DNA of 64,000 nt from Nicotiana tabacum (taxonomy: Eukaryota; Streptophyta; Magnoliopsida; Solanales; Solanaceae), in assembly GCF_000715075.1 (NCBI RefSeq), contig NC_134088.1, forward strand, positions 930,001 through 994,000, in the 5' to 3' direction. The position numbers and the translations under genes are program-made. Below the pieces are notes generated by a model. That model had not been told where the DNA came from, did no database searches, and worked only from the letters and a program-made list of their open reading frames with translations. Positions 36,826 to 48,256 of this stretch are shown here, piece by piece. Positions within the stretch are counted from its first letter, which is position 1. The number at the start of each line of letters is the position of its first letter.

Positions 36826-38826
36826 AGTATAATCCCAGGGTATTACTTTTGAGTTGAATGAGGGTGTGGTTGATACAGTCACAATGAAAGGTGTGACCAC
36901 TTCTACTTCAAATAGCGTAGGGGTGGCTGCGGGCGAAGCCACTTTCACCTTGAATGGAACTGATGCAGTTACCTCAACCTCAATTGGTCTCGGAGTCTGA
37001 ACCATAATAAGAGTGAGTATGACTGCAACCTTAAAGTCATTGCCTTCTCGAATAAGCCCGATCGACCCCTCAGGGTCCCATTCTTCATTTTTCTCTATCA
37101 CATATACACCATTACCTCTATGATCAGGGAGGGGATTGTTGCAGACATTAGGTGCGGCTTCCTTTGCTTGTATGACCTTGTTGTCAATTAGTGTCTGGAT
37201 CTTATCCTTCAATGTTCGACACTCAGCAGTGGTGTGACCTTTCATACCGAAATGGTACACACAAGTTTGTTCGGATTGACCCATTGGGATGGATTTTCTA
37301 ATGCCACAGTGGGAACATGAGTGACGTAACCTGCGACTTTCAACCTTTCATACAGTTGGTCGATGGGCTCAGCAATGTGGGTGGCTTACGATCGAAGTTG
37401 GGTCTTGGTCTTGGATAATTTTGGTGTGCTGGTGGTGATTGGAAGTGGGATAGTTGGGAATTATAGGTGTGATGGACAATGGCTGGTTGGGAATATTTGG
37501 GAGATGAAGGTTGATATGTAGGCGGTGATGCTTGGTATGTGGGTGGAGGTGTTTGATAGATAAATGGAGATTTTGGGCCCTATGCCACCATTACTGTTCC
37601 AACCTCTTTCTTCTTCGATATGCTACCTGATTGTAGTGCCTTATTCGTGGCTTGCAGTGCCTCGAAGTTCATTACCATTCCGCTCTTGATTCCTTCTTCA
37701 ATTCTTTCTCCAAGTTTGATAATGTTAGAGAATTTGTGATTTTAGATGACCATCAACCTCTCATAATATTGTGGATCATGTGCCCTGACGAAGAATTTAT
37801 TCATCTGTTCTTCGTCCAAAGAGGTCCTAACCTTGGCCTCTTTCGACCTCCAATGAGTAGCGTATTCACAGAAAGTCTAAGTAGGTTTCTTCTTACGATT
37901 CTGAATGTAGAAAACATCCGGTGCATTTTCTGCATTGAAACTGAACCGGTCCATGAAATCTGACGCCATGCTTACCCAATTGGACCATTTCTTGGGATTT
38001 TGGCTGATATACCAAGATAAAGCATCCCTAGTAAGACTCCTCATAAAAAGCTTCATTCAGATCTTTTCATCTTTCCCAACCCCACAAGCTTGTCACACTA
38101 GGTCCTTAGATGAACCTTGGGGTCACATGTGTCGTCGAATATTTTGAACTTGGGAGGTTTGTACCTTTCAGGCAATTCCACATCTGGCTGTATGCATAGG
38201 TCTTTGTAGTTTAAACCTTCTATTCCTCTGTCGCCTTTAACACCCTGAACTCGGCTTGTTAACTTCTTGAGTTCTTCACCTATGTTTTTAATAAGCAGGT
38301 CCTTCTCGGAGGACTCCAATGTGCAGGAGATTGGTTGGGTAGAATAAGGTATAGTTTCCACATATATAGGGTTGCTTTGATGGGTTCCAGGAACTTGGTG
38401 TAGTGATGGTCATTGGTGGAGTTTTGTGGATCGGGAATGGCTTGTGGTGTTTTGGGAAGTGTGGTAAGTGGTGGTTGGTGCGTACTGAATTGGTTGATGA
38501 TGATGTTGCGGTGGAGTTAGTATTGACAGCGGATTCATATTTTGGGGTAGAGTTGCGTATTAATTTGGTGCGATAGGATTTTGTGGCTATTGGTTTTGTG
38601 TGTTCTGAGGAGGTGTTGTGTTCTTTATATTTTGTTGGTGGATATCAGGGATATTGAGAGTGAGTGACAAGTTTGCCAAGTTGCGAACCTGCTTAAGTTC
38701 TCCTTGCAATTCTAGTATCCTTTGTACCAGTCTCAAGACTAGATCATTTGGGGCCGGAGTACTTCGGCCATCTGAAGTCTCTGCATTCTCAATATTCTCC
38801 TTTCGGATTCCACTTAAGTCGTCCAT
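36826..38826 (-). pseudogene. Tat/Ogre gag (broken)
   Basis: The coding order on the minus strand starts with MDDLSGIRKENIENAETSDG (38826), followed by a coiled-coil-like LQGELKQVRNLANLS segment. After breaks comes the capsid region (GLNYKDLCIQPDVELPERYK and PPKFKIFDD), then a zinc-knuckle-like CVYHFGMKGHTTAEC and a tail ending SKVIPWDY. Gag packages element RNA. Frameshifts and stops occur throughout 37290-38580. The last codons touch integrase, showing loss of protease to RNase H. Confidence 0.8.
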
Positions 38827-39368
38827 TTTTTATTTTCCTCTACCTTTTTGTGTTGCTCGTCGGAGGAGGAGCTAGAGGGCCTCTAGATCTGGTGTGGCAC
38901 ACTGATGAGGCTAGTATGAGTGAACCAACCTAAGGGGATGGGAATAACAATAAAAATAAGCACAAACAAAAAGGTAACAAGTCAGTGAGAATCCTAAAAC
39001 GTTTGCAGTATTTAAACACATATTATGGAAATGTAGATTCACGTCTTAGTTTGGGAACCTCGTTGTGCCGAGGTAGGCCTAGCAAAAAATAAACTTGGAG
39101 AACTTTTAATGCCAATAAATGCTTCATTTCATAATATAAAAATAGACGAATCCCATAACGATACTAAGATAATAATAAAATAAGTCACTACTGGCACTTG
39201 GCCTTATTACATTTTTAGGAAAAAGCAAATAAATCTAGCCTGTTTGGTCCTAGAAGAACCTTCCCTAGATTCGATCTTTCGGACTCTATCATATAGATCC
39301 CCCAGCTCGCGCAGCCCCAGCAGCAAGTAGGCTCTGGCCAGCTGTCCTCCTTCAGCTCCTTTAGCGTT
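38827..39368. other. Linker between gag and ORF1 of the minus-strand element
   Basis: Non-coding, with no repeats of note. Confidence 0.5.
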
Positions 39369-40690
39369 CTAGCAATGCTCAATCCTCTTTATGACTTTAC
39401 CTTCCAACTCCACTATTCCTCGCTCCAGATATTCCAGTTTCCTATTGGAAGTGACTGCCATCTCTTTCCACTCCTCGATCAACCTCACATTCCTCTCATG
39501 TATTTTCCAATGCTTATTCTCAGAGTCGTGGACCCTCTTGTGCAGCCTGTTGTATTTGACTTGAGCTTTAGCTTCCTCATCTATGATTCTGTTCCCTCGA
39601 CCGGCCCCTGGTGTCACCATTCCTTTCAGATTGTCCTCCAACCATGCGGGGTAGAGAGGCTCGTACCCTGCATGATACCTGTTTGGCTCAATGGTGTTCT
39701 TCTCCCTAATGATTTTTCAGTGCCACATGTGCTGAGCTTGGCATTTGTAAATGACGTCGTCGTCTTGAAAGTATGCCCTAAAATGACTCATCTTGACAAC
39801 CCTTGGTACAACCTATTTTCTGCCTGCTTGCGTTATAACTCGCATAGGGACAACCTGATCAGCACCAAGTGCGGAGCATCCCTGGATCTGATAATAAATT
39901 CGTCTGTTGGGAACCATTCAAACATCCATTGCACCTGTTCCTCGGTCAGATTGTCAAAGAACTCTACCTATTCTTTGGGGCTTTCCGACTGAGCAAATAT
40001 GTCTGGAATGCAAGTCATCTGCTTGGGGTGATGGAAGGCAATATGGTCATTCCAAGCCCTTCGCGGAAATTCTTGGCGATAGCTACCCTTTTGGAAATGC
40101 TCCAACAACCATAACTGCAGTAACAAGTTACAACTATCAAAATGTTTGACCCCTATTTGACAGCGCTTCAGAGCCCTGTAGATGTCGGCTATGATCATGG
40201 GGACTATGGTATATGTCTGTCCATTAATCCCTTCCATCAAAGTCTTGGCGACCATGGCCAACCTAGTGTGGATTCTTCCCTTTTTCATTGGGAACACTAT
40301 CAGGCCTAGGAAGCACACAATGAATACAAACACTCTGCGGTGGATGTGACCCAGAGAAGTGAGAGAGATCTCATCATGGTAAGTACATAAAGACTTGCTA
40401 TGGCCATACCTCTCGTACAGATATTCGAAAGGAATGTAAGATTCCTTCAAGCACACTAGGTCAACATTCTTCTTCATCCCTATCATCTTCAAAAATGCCC
40501 TGCCCGTACATTTTTCTGGTACCAATAGCCCGGGACTATCCCAAGTCAATCCCGCAAGCCCTCCAATTTCCTCCAGAAGTGGTGTCATTTCTATGTCGCC
40601 GAAACGAAACACAACCCTAAAGTTTTGCTGCCCTAAGCTCCTTGTATAAGAATCTCATTTTCCTAATTTCTAGGGCAGAGATTAGGATTC
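39369..40690 (-). pseudogene. Ogre-type ORF1 (broken)
   Basis: Extra gene upstream of gag, a hallmark of Ogre elements. The N-terminal half (39968-40612 and a little upstream) contains FRFGDIEMTPLLEEIGGLAG and a segment up to LLQLWLLEHF; this pattern resembles the plant mobile domain (PMD) fold. The 3' half (39369-39641) is Lys/Glu-rich and likely coiled coil. An in-frame stop lies just upstream of the first part. Role in Ogre elements is unknown. The plus-strand element carries the homologous gene at 42250-44296. Confidence 0.75.
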
Positions 40691-40730
40691 CAAAAAGAGA
40701 AACAACTGAAAAATCTTTTAAAAAAAAAAA

Positions 40731-41056
40731 CTACTCTAGTTTGGGGCTTGATTTCCTTGGTTTAGCAAAAAGTTTGGAGTTGGTTTTTCTTGGGATTTTC
40801 TGATCTTCTAATGCGTCTTGGGATTTTTGATCTTCTCCCGGGTTAACAGAATTCTTTACCCGGATTTTTGTGTTTGCGGACCATAAATAAGAGTCAAATT
40901 TCCTCGATTCGGGATTCAAATCGGTGACTTAGGACACCATAAATTATCCCAAGTGGCGACTCTGAACAATAAATAAATAATCCCGTTTCGATTGTCACTT
41001 AAATTGAAAAAAACTCCCTTATACCCCTTCCGGGGGTAGAAAAAGGAGGTGTGACA
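40731..41056 (+). repeat. 3' end of a truncated 5' LTR
   Basis: The sequence includes aagtggcgactctgaaca, atcccgtttcgattgtcact and ccccttccgggggtag and ends aggaggtgtgaca, followed by the primer site. Only about 325 bases of an LTR expected to be several kilobases are kept, and the left side meets the other element's ORF1 leader. A minus-strand frame over it (40731-40919) is incidental. Confidence 0.65.
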
Positions 41057-41059
41057 GTT

Positions 41060-41078
41060 CTGGCGACTCTTCTGGGAA
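41060..41078 (+). other. Primer-binding site
   Basis: ctggcgactcttctgggaa lies three bases after the LTR end. tggcgactctgctgggg-type sites are the usual tRNA primer sites in Solanaceae Ogre/Tat elements (tRNA-Arg type by recollection); this copy has one change in the centre. Confidence 0.6.
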
Positions 41079-42249
41079 TAAGAACCTAGAATCTCTGGTT
41101 CAGGGTTCAAGAATTCGAGCTTAGAATATATGTTATATTTGGCTTTCATTTATTATCTGATTTTTATTACATGTTTGGGCCTAATATGCTAAATGTTGCA
41201 TTTTACCGCTCTGATATTATCTGAAATGTATATAAACTGCTACGAAACCCCTCTCTTCTAATCTTCTGAGAAGTGCACGCTGGCATGACTTCTTTCTGTT
41301 AGTGTCATATCCTAATTTAGAATGAGGTTCGGACAAGTTGCAAAGACGGATGATCCTTCGGTACCTGTACGCTGCCCCCCGTCATGAGTTGTCCGCTTGG
41401 GTAAACCAGGTCTAGAACAACACACCCAGGTTTTAAACCTAAAATAACTCAGCCTCATGCTGGATCCCTAGTAGGAACGCTTGTTTGCATCATGTGAATT
41501 TGACTTCGGGGACTCAACACAGGGGTTGGGTCTGTCTAGGACATGCGTACCCGAAAATGAAAGACCAACCTGATGCATTTTATGTGTTACCTATGCATTT
41601 AATTTGTTTCGGATCGCATGTTGACCGACTTCTAGATTAAGTGAGGAAAACCAAAAGAAAAACCAAGTTTGAGGTATGAGAGAGGATTTCACCCGTTTCC
41701 AAAAATGGTGCCCAAAATATCCCGAAACTTTGCCAAATTTTAGAAAAAAAAAGAAAATATAAATATTTCTTGAAAAGAAAAAAAGGGGTTTCCTGAGAAA
41801 GAAAAGAGTTAGTCGAAAATGGTTTATGTTTTTCCTTTTTGTGTCAAAACTGGCCGAACTACGTGGGTTTGATTCTCACCGGACATGGGATGCGCAGGCA
41901 ACCCTCATCGTGTCCAGCCCCGCTTTTTGAAAAATTTTGAAAAAAATATATATGAAGTATCGTCATTCTTGTCATAAATAAGTAGGTGATGCCGTTTTGC
42001 CTAAATAGCCAAATGTCCCAGCAGGGAAGCCGGAAGCCTGCTTTGCAAAAATAGTCACCGATAGTTTCTTTGTTAATTTTGGCCATTAGCTAACACAACC
42101 CTAAGAACTTCCATTCCGAAGTGATGAAAGGCCGTATTCGCAAACATAGCCCTGATTTATTTTATTTTTGAAAAAAATAAATCTTTTATCAGTTTTCAAA
42201 TAAGATTCACATTGTCTTTAAACCAATCTCCTTAATCTAAATGTGCAAA
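41079..42249 (+). other. Untranslated leader of the plus-strand Ogre element
   Basis: Non-coding region between primer site and ORF1. A-rich with several unrelated short frames; no features found. Confidence 0.5.
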
Positions 42250-44296
42250 ATGAGCATGAGTCATAATTTATCAATGAAGGTCATGTCCAAGATTCCGTTG
42301 GATCTACTCATGTGGTGGGAAGATTTAGGTAAAGAAGGACGTTTATTTGGGAGGGCTCACCGGATTGCTGAAGATCAGGCCTAGAGGAGACATTATAAGG
42401 GCACTTGTAACATTTTGGGACCCAACTCACAACATCCTACATTTCTCAGATTTTGAACTCACACCCACATTGGAAGAGATAACGGGTTATGTGGGAAGTA
42501 CTGAAGGTCTAAGGCATAAGTACCTGGTCGCTCCAAGGGCCGTTACCCCTCATAAGTTCTTGGATTTGCTAAAAATAAGCAGGGGGTCCAGTATGCAGAT
42601 TTGGCGGTCGGTTTCTCCAATCTACGCTTCATATACCATAGGTACGGGCATGCAGGAGGATTTGACAACCCGAAAAGTGGGATTTGTAGCAAAGGGAACC
42701 GAACGAAATAGGATGAGCATAGGCGCTTCGCTTTTATGGTAGCTTTCTTAGGTCTCGTGGTGTTTCCCCAGAAGAATGGGAATATCGATTTGCGGGTAGC
42801 TGGAGTCATCAATGTTTTGATTACCAACGCCAAGAGCACCCTCGCCCTATGATAGTGTCTTAGATATACCAAGCTCTCACAGCTTGTAAAGCTGGGGTAG
42901 ATTTTTTCGAGGGGTGAAATTTGCTATTACAAATGTGGATGATTGAGCATCTGTGTCACCGCCCTCAATATATGAATTATGGATCCACGGAGAAAAGTTT
43001 CATTGAAGTGTTCGACATAAGAATCTCAGGGTTCAAATTTCTAGAAGGGTTTGGAGATTGGGTATCCCGCCTTCGCTCCATCACTACAAGGCAAAATAGA
43101 GTGGACACTAGGTTGGCTTCCTGTTGAAGAAATTGTGTATATGCCCGCCACCAGTCCTTACCTCCCCCAAATTGGTCTTCGAGGCATTCAGCCTTACGCT
43201 CCATTTCGGGTTATGAGACAGTTGGGAGATGCCAAGTGACGCACCTAGATGAAGATCTTAGTGTTTATGCGGTCGAAGTCAGCTCCGACGGCCAATTTCA
43301 TGAAGAAACATTTCGTCATATTTGGAATGAGTGCCAGTATTTGACAGCAAACACTCGAGTGTGTGACCTATCTAGAGGCAAAGTCTCACCCGCCTATCTT
43401 GCTTGGTATAGAAAGAAGAACACTGCAAGGGCCGAACCTGAAAGACCAACTAAAAGGCCCCACATCCAGGAATTTGTTGAAGCGTCGTAGGAACAGTGGG
43501 CTTGGTTAGCCAAGGAGAATGAGTACAGGGCCACAATAGGCAAATTGGAAAAATAAGTCAGGATCTTCAATTTGAGAATGGCTTGCAAGCCGCCGCGGAT
43601 GAGGGTGAAAAGAAAAGGTTAGCAAAAGAAAACGATGCCCTCTGAACCCAAATTCGGGAAATGAAAATAGCAGTCGAGAACCCCGCCAGAAGTGCAAAAG
43701 ATGAAAAGCTTATAGATAACCTTAGACAGAAAGCGGGTGAATATGGTTTTGATCTTAAAAAGACTAAGGGAGAACTGGCAAAGGCTCGAAAAAAATTGGC
43801 CAAGAATGCGGAGGAACGAGCACGCTTTGTTCAATAGTTAAAAGGAAAATATGACAATGGAATCATGGGGTTGAAGAAAAATATCACCGTCTTTGAGAAC
43901 GAAATGACCAAGCAGGCAAGAGATTTCAAAGCAGAAAGGGAACATTGCTATGCCCTGATGTCACAGCTAGAAAAAGACCTGCAGTAGCTTCAAGAGCAAA
44001 ATCATACAGCTGAACAAGTTTTGGGGGCCAGATCTTAGCAGATTGGATGGTTACTACAAGAGAAGGGTATTATCAGGGAAAAGGTTTGGAAGATTGCGGA
44101 CTACATTGTGATGAAGTGCAACGAATGTGAAGACATGACCAAGTCCATGTTCTTTGCTTTCGTTATGATTTTTGTCCGGCAGATTATGGATGACCTATTT
44201 CGCCTCCAAGAAGATATGGTACGTAGGCCCGCGGCGAGGCCGACTAATATCCCGCGGGCCCCTGGAGCAGTAACTGAGGCACTTATGTATTCATGA
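42250..44296 (+). pseudogene. Ogre-type ORF1 with PMD-like and coiled-coil regions (broken)
   Basis: Begins at an ATG at 42250 (MSMSHNLSMKVMS), with a frameshift near 42340. The N-terminal half holds the PMD-like pattern: IIRALVTFWDPTHN, FSDFELTPTLEEITGY, a basic stretch, VAFLGLVVFPQKNG, LLLQMWMIEHL. The second half has VSPAYLAWYRKK, then a long Lys/Glu/Gln-rich predicted coiled coil (about 43500-44050), then a short end MKCNECEDM to ALMYS. Shifts or stops at about 42740, 43130, 43240, 43490, 43840, 43990 and 44037. Homologous to 39369-40690 (-). Function in the element is not known. Confidence 0.8.
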
Positions 44297-44962
44297 TTTT
44301 TATTCGAGTCTGTATTTTCGGTTTCTTTGGAGTTTGTTAGTCCATTTTCGAGTTTGTATTTTCATCTTTCTTTTGGAGTCTATTAGTCCACTTATCGAGT
44401 CTGTTAGTTTTTATGTTTAAATCTGTAGGGGAAGTCATTGTAATCAGGATATTTTGTGTTTTTTTGTTTATTTTATGAAAATTTGAAAAAAAACCAAAAA
44501 ATATCTATCTTTCTTTTATTTCTCATTTGTTTCCTGAACTACATAATGATCTGATTCATGCGGCACCATGATACGTAGGTAATCCCTATAAGATTCGATC
44601 ATAACCATAAAATAAAAAAAGGGAAAAGAAGACAAAAAGAAACAAAAAAAGAAAACAAAGAAAACCGAGTGGAAAAAATAATGGCAAAATAAGAGAGAAA
44701 AACAAGTGCAAAATAAAAGGGAGGCAACAAAAACAAGTAGAAAGTGCCAATAGTGATTAAAAAGGGTTTTGGAGTGAAAAAAGAAAAGAGACAGAAGAGA
44801 AAGCACAAAATTTAAAGAGTTAGTTAAAAGCCGAGATGAAGCATGCAGCCATTCAAATGCACGGTAGAAGCTTTAACTGTCTAGGTGCATTGCATCCCAA
44901 ATGTGCGATTGCCTATCTGTTAAATCTTTAACACTGACAAGTTCGCTATTGTCATTGAGTAC
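44297..44962 (+). other. ORF1-gag linker with purine-rich tract
   Basis: Non-coding. It holds the recurrent module at 44536-44600 and a strongly purine-rich, A-rich tract at 44608-44830. The minus-strand frames across the tract (44516-44808) are low-complexity by-products. Confidence 0.6.
44536..44600 (+). other. Recurrent non-coding Ogre module (copy 2)
   Basis: gaactacataatgatctgat, then gatacgtaggtaatcc and agattcgatc. Most diverged of the four copies, and the only one between ORF1 and gag. Confidence 0.65.
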
Positions 44963-47290
44963 ATGAAGGTAGTTAGTTTGTATGGCATTCTGGCAACTCA
45001 CCTGTACAACACCAGGTCCAAAGACAAGTTGATCATGGCTGACCAAGAATTGGATGCAAGCACTATTGATCCACCGAGGGAGGTGGAGGAAACTGAATCC
45101 GGTCTGAAAGAGGAGTTGCATAAGTTGAAACACCAAATGGCAGAGATGTACTAGCCATGGATGAAAGGGCATCCCCTACCATCATACCCCGCCAACCCTG
45201 TCTTCATCCCACCACTAGCTCAGTCCCAAGAACCTACCGCCACAGATTCATCCCCACAACATGCGCCAGGCTTCACCCCTTACCACCATTATCATGGCAC
45301 CACTTCCTAAACCATACAAGCTCCACCAACCAAAACAACCCCATACCCTCCTCTACCAGCTACCCCTATTTTCATAGCACCTCTACCAGCTACACTCCAT
45401 TGATCTTCCAGTGAGCCATTATTCGAGACCCAAGATAACCAGTACTATCCCCCAGAGTCTACTTTCAAGGCCCCAGATCATTACTCATACACTCCTCGTT
45501 TTTACCTCCCTGTTGAGACTGAGAAACCACCTAAAAACCCGGAACAGGAGGAGATGTTTAGGAAGGTGAGAAGCTTGGAATAATCGCTCAGAAACATGCA
45601 AGGGTTGGGGGGTCAAGTAAGCATAGCCTACAAAGATCTATGTTTGTTCCCTGATGTACAACTACCTATTGGGTTCAAAATGCCCAAATTTTATTTGTAT
45701 GACAGACACGGAGATCCCGTGGCCCACTTAAGGGGATTCTGTAGCAAGATGAGAGGATCCGGTGGGAAAGGTGAGTTGTTAATGGCATACTTTGGTCAGA
45801 GTCTGAGTGGCGCAGCGCTGGGGTGGTACACTCGCCAGGATCACAGCAGATGGTATCTGGGATGATTTGGCCCAAGCATTTGCTCGTCATTTCCAATACA
45901 ACATCGAGATTGTTCCATATAGTTTGTCTTTGGCTAAGATTGAGAAGAAGCCTAGTAAAAGTTTCAGGGAATACGGTTTTCGCTGGAGAGAACAGGCAGC
46001 AAGGGTTAACCCTCTAATGGAGGAGCACAAAATGGTGGAATACTTTCGTCAGGCCTTGGAGCCTACTTACTTTGGTCATCTGATCTCGGTCATAGGTAAG
46101 TCTTTCAACGAAGTAGTAAAAATAGGAGGAATGGTAGAGGAAAGGCTCAAATCAAGCAAGATCATGAGCTACTCCGCCATCAAACCAACTATGCCGGCAA
46201 TCCAGAATGGCACCAGAGGCGTGCTTGGGAAAAAGAAGAAAGAGGATGTCGCTATGGTCGTTTCAGGATCATGGCATGGACCGGGGGATTCTCCTACCCA
46301 TTACACCCAACCTCGACCCCAGTTTCAAGCCTATACCCAACCCCATATAGTCCACCCCAGTACTACTTCCCAAGCCTCAAAACTCAGTCAGGCCACTCCC
46401 AATATCATGTCCATCATGACAGTCATATGCTCAACCCCCTCCTCACCCGCAATAGCGTGCACCAGCCCCACGAAATCCTTACCCACCACCACAAACATAC
46501 CGAAACCCCACTTGTCCAAATTTTCGAGCCAAGCCAGAATTCATGAATGAAAGGTTGCAGCGGAAGAAACCTTCACCTCGCTTGGGGAATCTTATACCAG
46601 CTTATTTCAAAGATTGAGGCAGTTGGATGTTCTGAGGCCAATTGAGTCAAAACTACCAAACCCCCCTCCAAAAGAACCTAGACTATTCTCTCAGGTATGC
46701 GTACTGTTCTGACACTCCGGGGCACGACACAGAAAAGTATTGGATCTTGAAGAACTCCATCCAAGAGCTCATTGATAGGAACCAGATTGTGGTCCAGAGC
46801 CCAAAAGCACCCAATACAATCAGAACCCATTGCCGGCCCATGCTAAAACGCATATAATTGAGATAGTGCACAAAGATGGGAAGCCCAAGAAGCCTTCACA
46901 ATATGTCATGATGATCCGGTCTAGTGAAAGTAAGTTGGTCAAGGACCCGGTTGTCACAAAAATAACCTGTTTGATAGCTGAAGGGTCGACGGAGAAGTTG
47001 AGTATGCCAAATGATAAGCCAGTTGTGGTAGTTGAAAAGAGGTCCCCAAATGATGTTATAGCAAAGCAAGAAAAGCTAAAGGTGATCGTGTCGGGGGTCG
47101 CAAGTAAACTAGTCATAATTATGGAGGGTGCTCGCACGGACCCTATCATTATCAAACCCGTGACCCAACTGCCGGTAGCTAACACCAAGATTGTCCCGTG
47201 GAACTATGAGTGAGTGATAGTGACCTATAAGGGGAAGGAAGTGAAAGAAGAAGTCAATGAGGCCTAGGGTTTAACTCGTTTGGGGAGATG
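44963..47290 (+). pseudogene. Tat/Ogre gag (broken)
   Basis: Starts near MKVVSLYGILATHLYNTRSK with a Glu/Lys-rich coiled-coil part, then a Pro/Tyr-rich region (45160-45480). The capsid core follows: YKDLCLFPDVQLPIGFKMPK, YFGQSLSGAALGWY, FREYGFRWREQAARV, YFRQALEPTYFGHLI. A YCSDTPGHDTEKYW segment is a weakened zinc knuckle, and SQYVMMIRSSE to VPWNYE closes the region. The equivalent last residues of the minus-strand copy are fused to integrase. Frameshifts at about 45840 and 46860, plus several stops. No ORF1-gag fusion. Confidence 0.85.
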
Positions 47291-47426
47291 CTTTGCCCCG
47301 GAAGAGTTAAGGAAAGCTAAAACACTCAGAGACAATCCAGTTCTAGTGAAGGAACCGGTCACTGAAGAAGAAGCGGAGGAGTTTTTGAGAAAAATGAAGG
47401 TATAAGATTACTCCATCATAGAACAG

Positions 47427-48238
47427 TTGAGAAAGACTCCTGCTCAGATTTCCCTGTTATCATTGTTGATCCATTTAGATGAGCACCGACGGGCCCTGAT
47501 GAAGATTTTGAACGAAGCTCATATCCCCGAAAAAATCATTGTGACCATCTGGAGAAGATTGCCAATAAGATATTTGAGTCTTATCGGATCACATTCTCTG
47601 ATGATGATTTGCCTCTGGAGGGTATAGAACACAATCAAGCCCTCTATCTCACAGTGAAATGTGAAGAGTCTGTGGTCACAAGGGTGCTAGTTGACAATGG
47701 TTCCAGTGCAAACATCTGCCCACTCTCTACTCTGAACAAGTTAAAAGTTGATGATGGGAGGATTCACAAAAATAGCATATGCGTCTATGGTTTTGACGAA
47801 GGAGGAAAAGACTCTGTTGGCGACATCATGCTCGAGTTGACAATAGGACCAGTCGAATTCACCATGGAGTTCCAGGTACTGGATTTGGCTGTTTTGTACA
47901 ATTTGTTGTTGGGTAGGCCTTGGATACATGTTGCCAAGGCGGTTCCGTCATCTTTACATCAGATGGTGAAGTTCAAATGGGATAGACAAGAAATCGTCGT
48001 ACATGGCAATCAAAATTTATGTGCTTTCAATGATACCTCCGTCCTGTTTATTGAGGCTGAAGAGGATAAGGGGTCGTGGGTCTATCAAGTGTCTGAGACG
48101 GTATCAGTTGAAAAGGTTCCGAAAGGGGATTACATCCTGGGTCCAAAGTTAGTGTCTGCAATCATCATGGTAACAACCGAGATGTTGAAAAATGGTTTTA
48201 TGCCGGGCAAGGTCTGGGTGCATCTCTGCAAGGTATAG
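47427..48238 (+). pseudogene. Aspartic protease region
   Basis: After a frame change near 47610, LPLEGIEHNQALYLTVKC leads to the retropepsin active-site motif VLVDNGSSANICP (D-N-G-S replacing the common D-T/S-G), the flap region GKDSVGDIMLELTIGP, and the second-half marker LYNLLLGRPWIH. Family role is cutting the Gag-Pol polyprotein. The 630-base frame at 47609-48238 is open, but the join to gag is broken and a stop precedes RT. Confidence 0.85.
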
Positions 48239-48256
48239 TGCATCCAGTGTCCTTGC

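Larger units (their letters stand above)
29370..40720 (-). mobile_element. Tat/Ogre-type LTR retrotransposon, internally deleted
   Basis: Minus-strand Ty3/gypsy element of the Tat clade. In its own order it has ORF1, gag, integrase, a repeat-rich 3' region, a polypurine tract and a 4.5-kb 3' LTR. Protease, RT and both RNases H are missing through a deletion at about 36826-36835. The 5' LTR and primer site are absent: beyond ORF1 it meets a plus-strand Ogre-type element head to head near 40720. The five bases before the LTR edge (tatcg, 29365-29369) could be the target site in the chromovirus, but the partner copy is not in the window. Confidence 0.8.

Noticed and set aside
44516..44808. Phe/Leu-rich membrane proteins on the minus strand
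   Set aside because: Low-complexity translation of the purine-rich linker of the Ogre element; the similar frame at 52378-52744 has the same cause.
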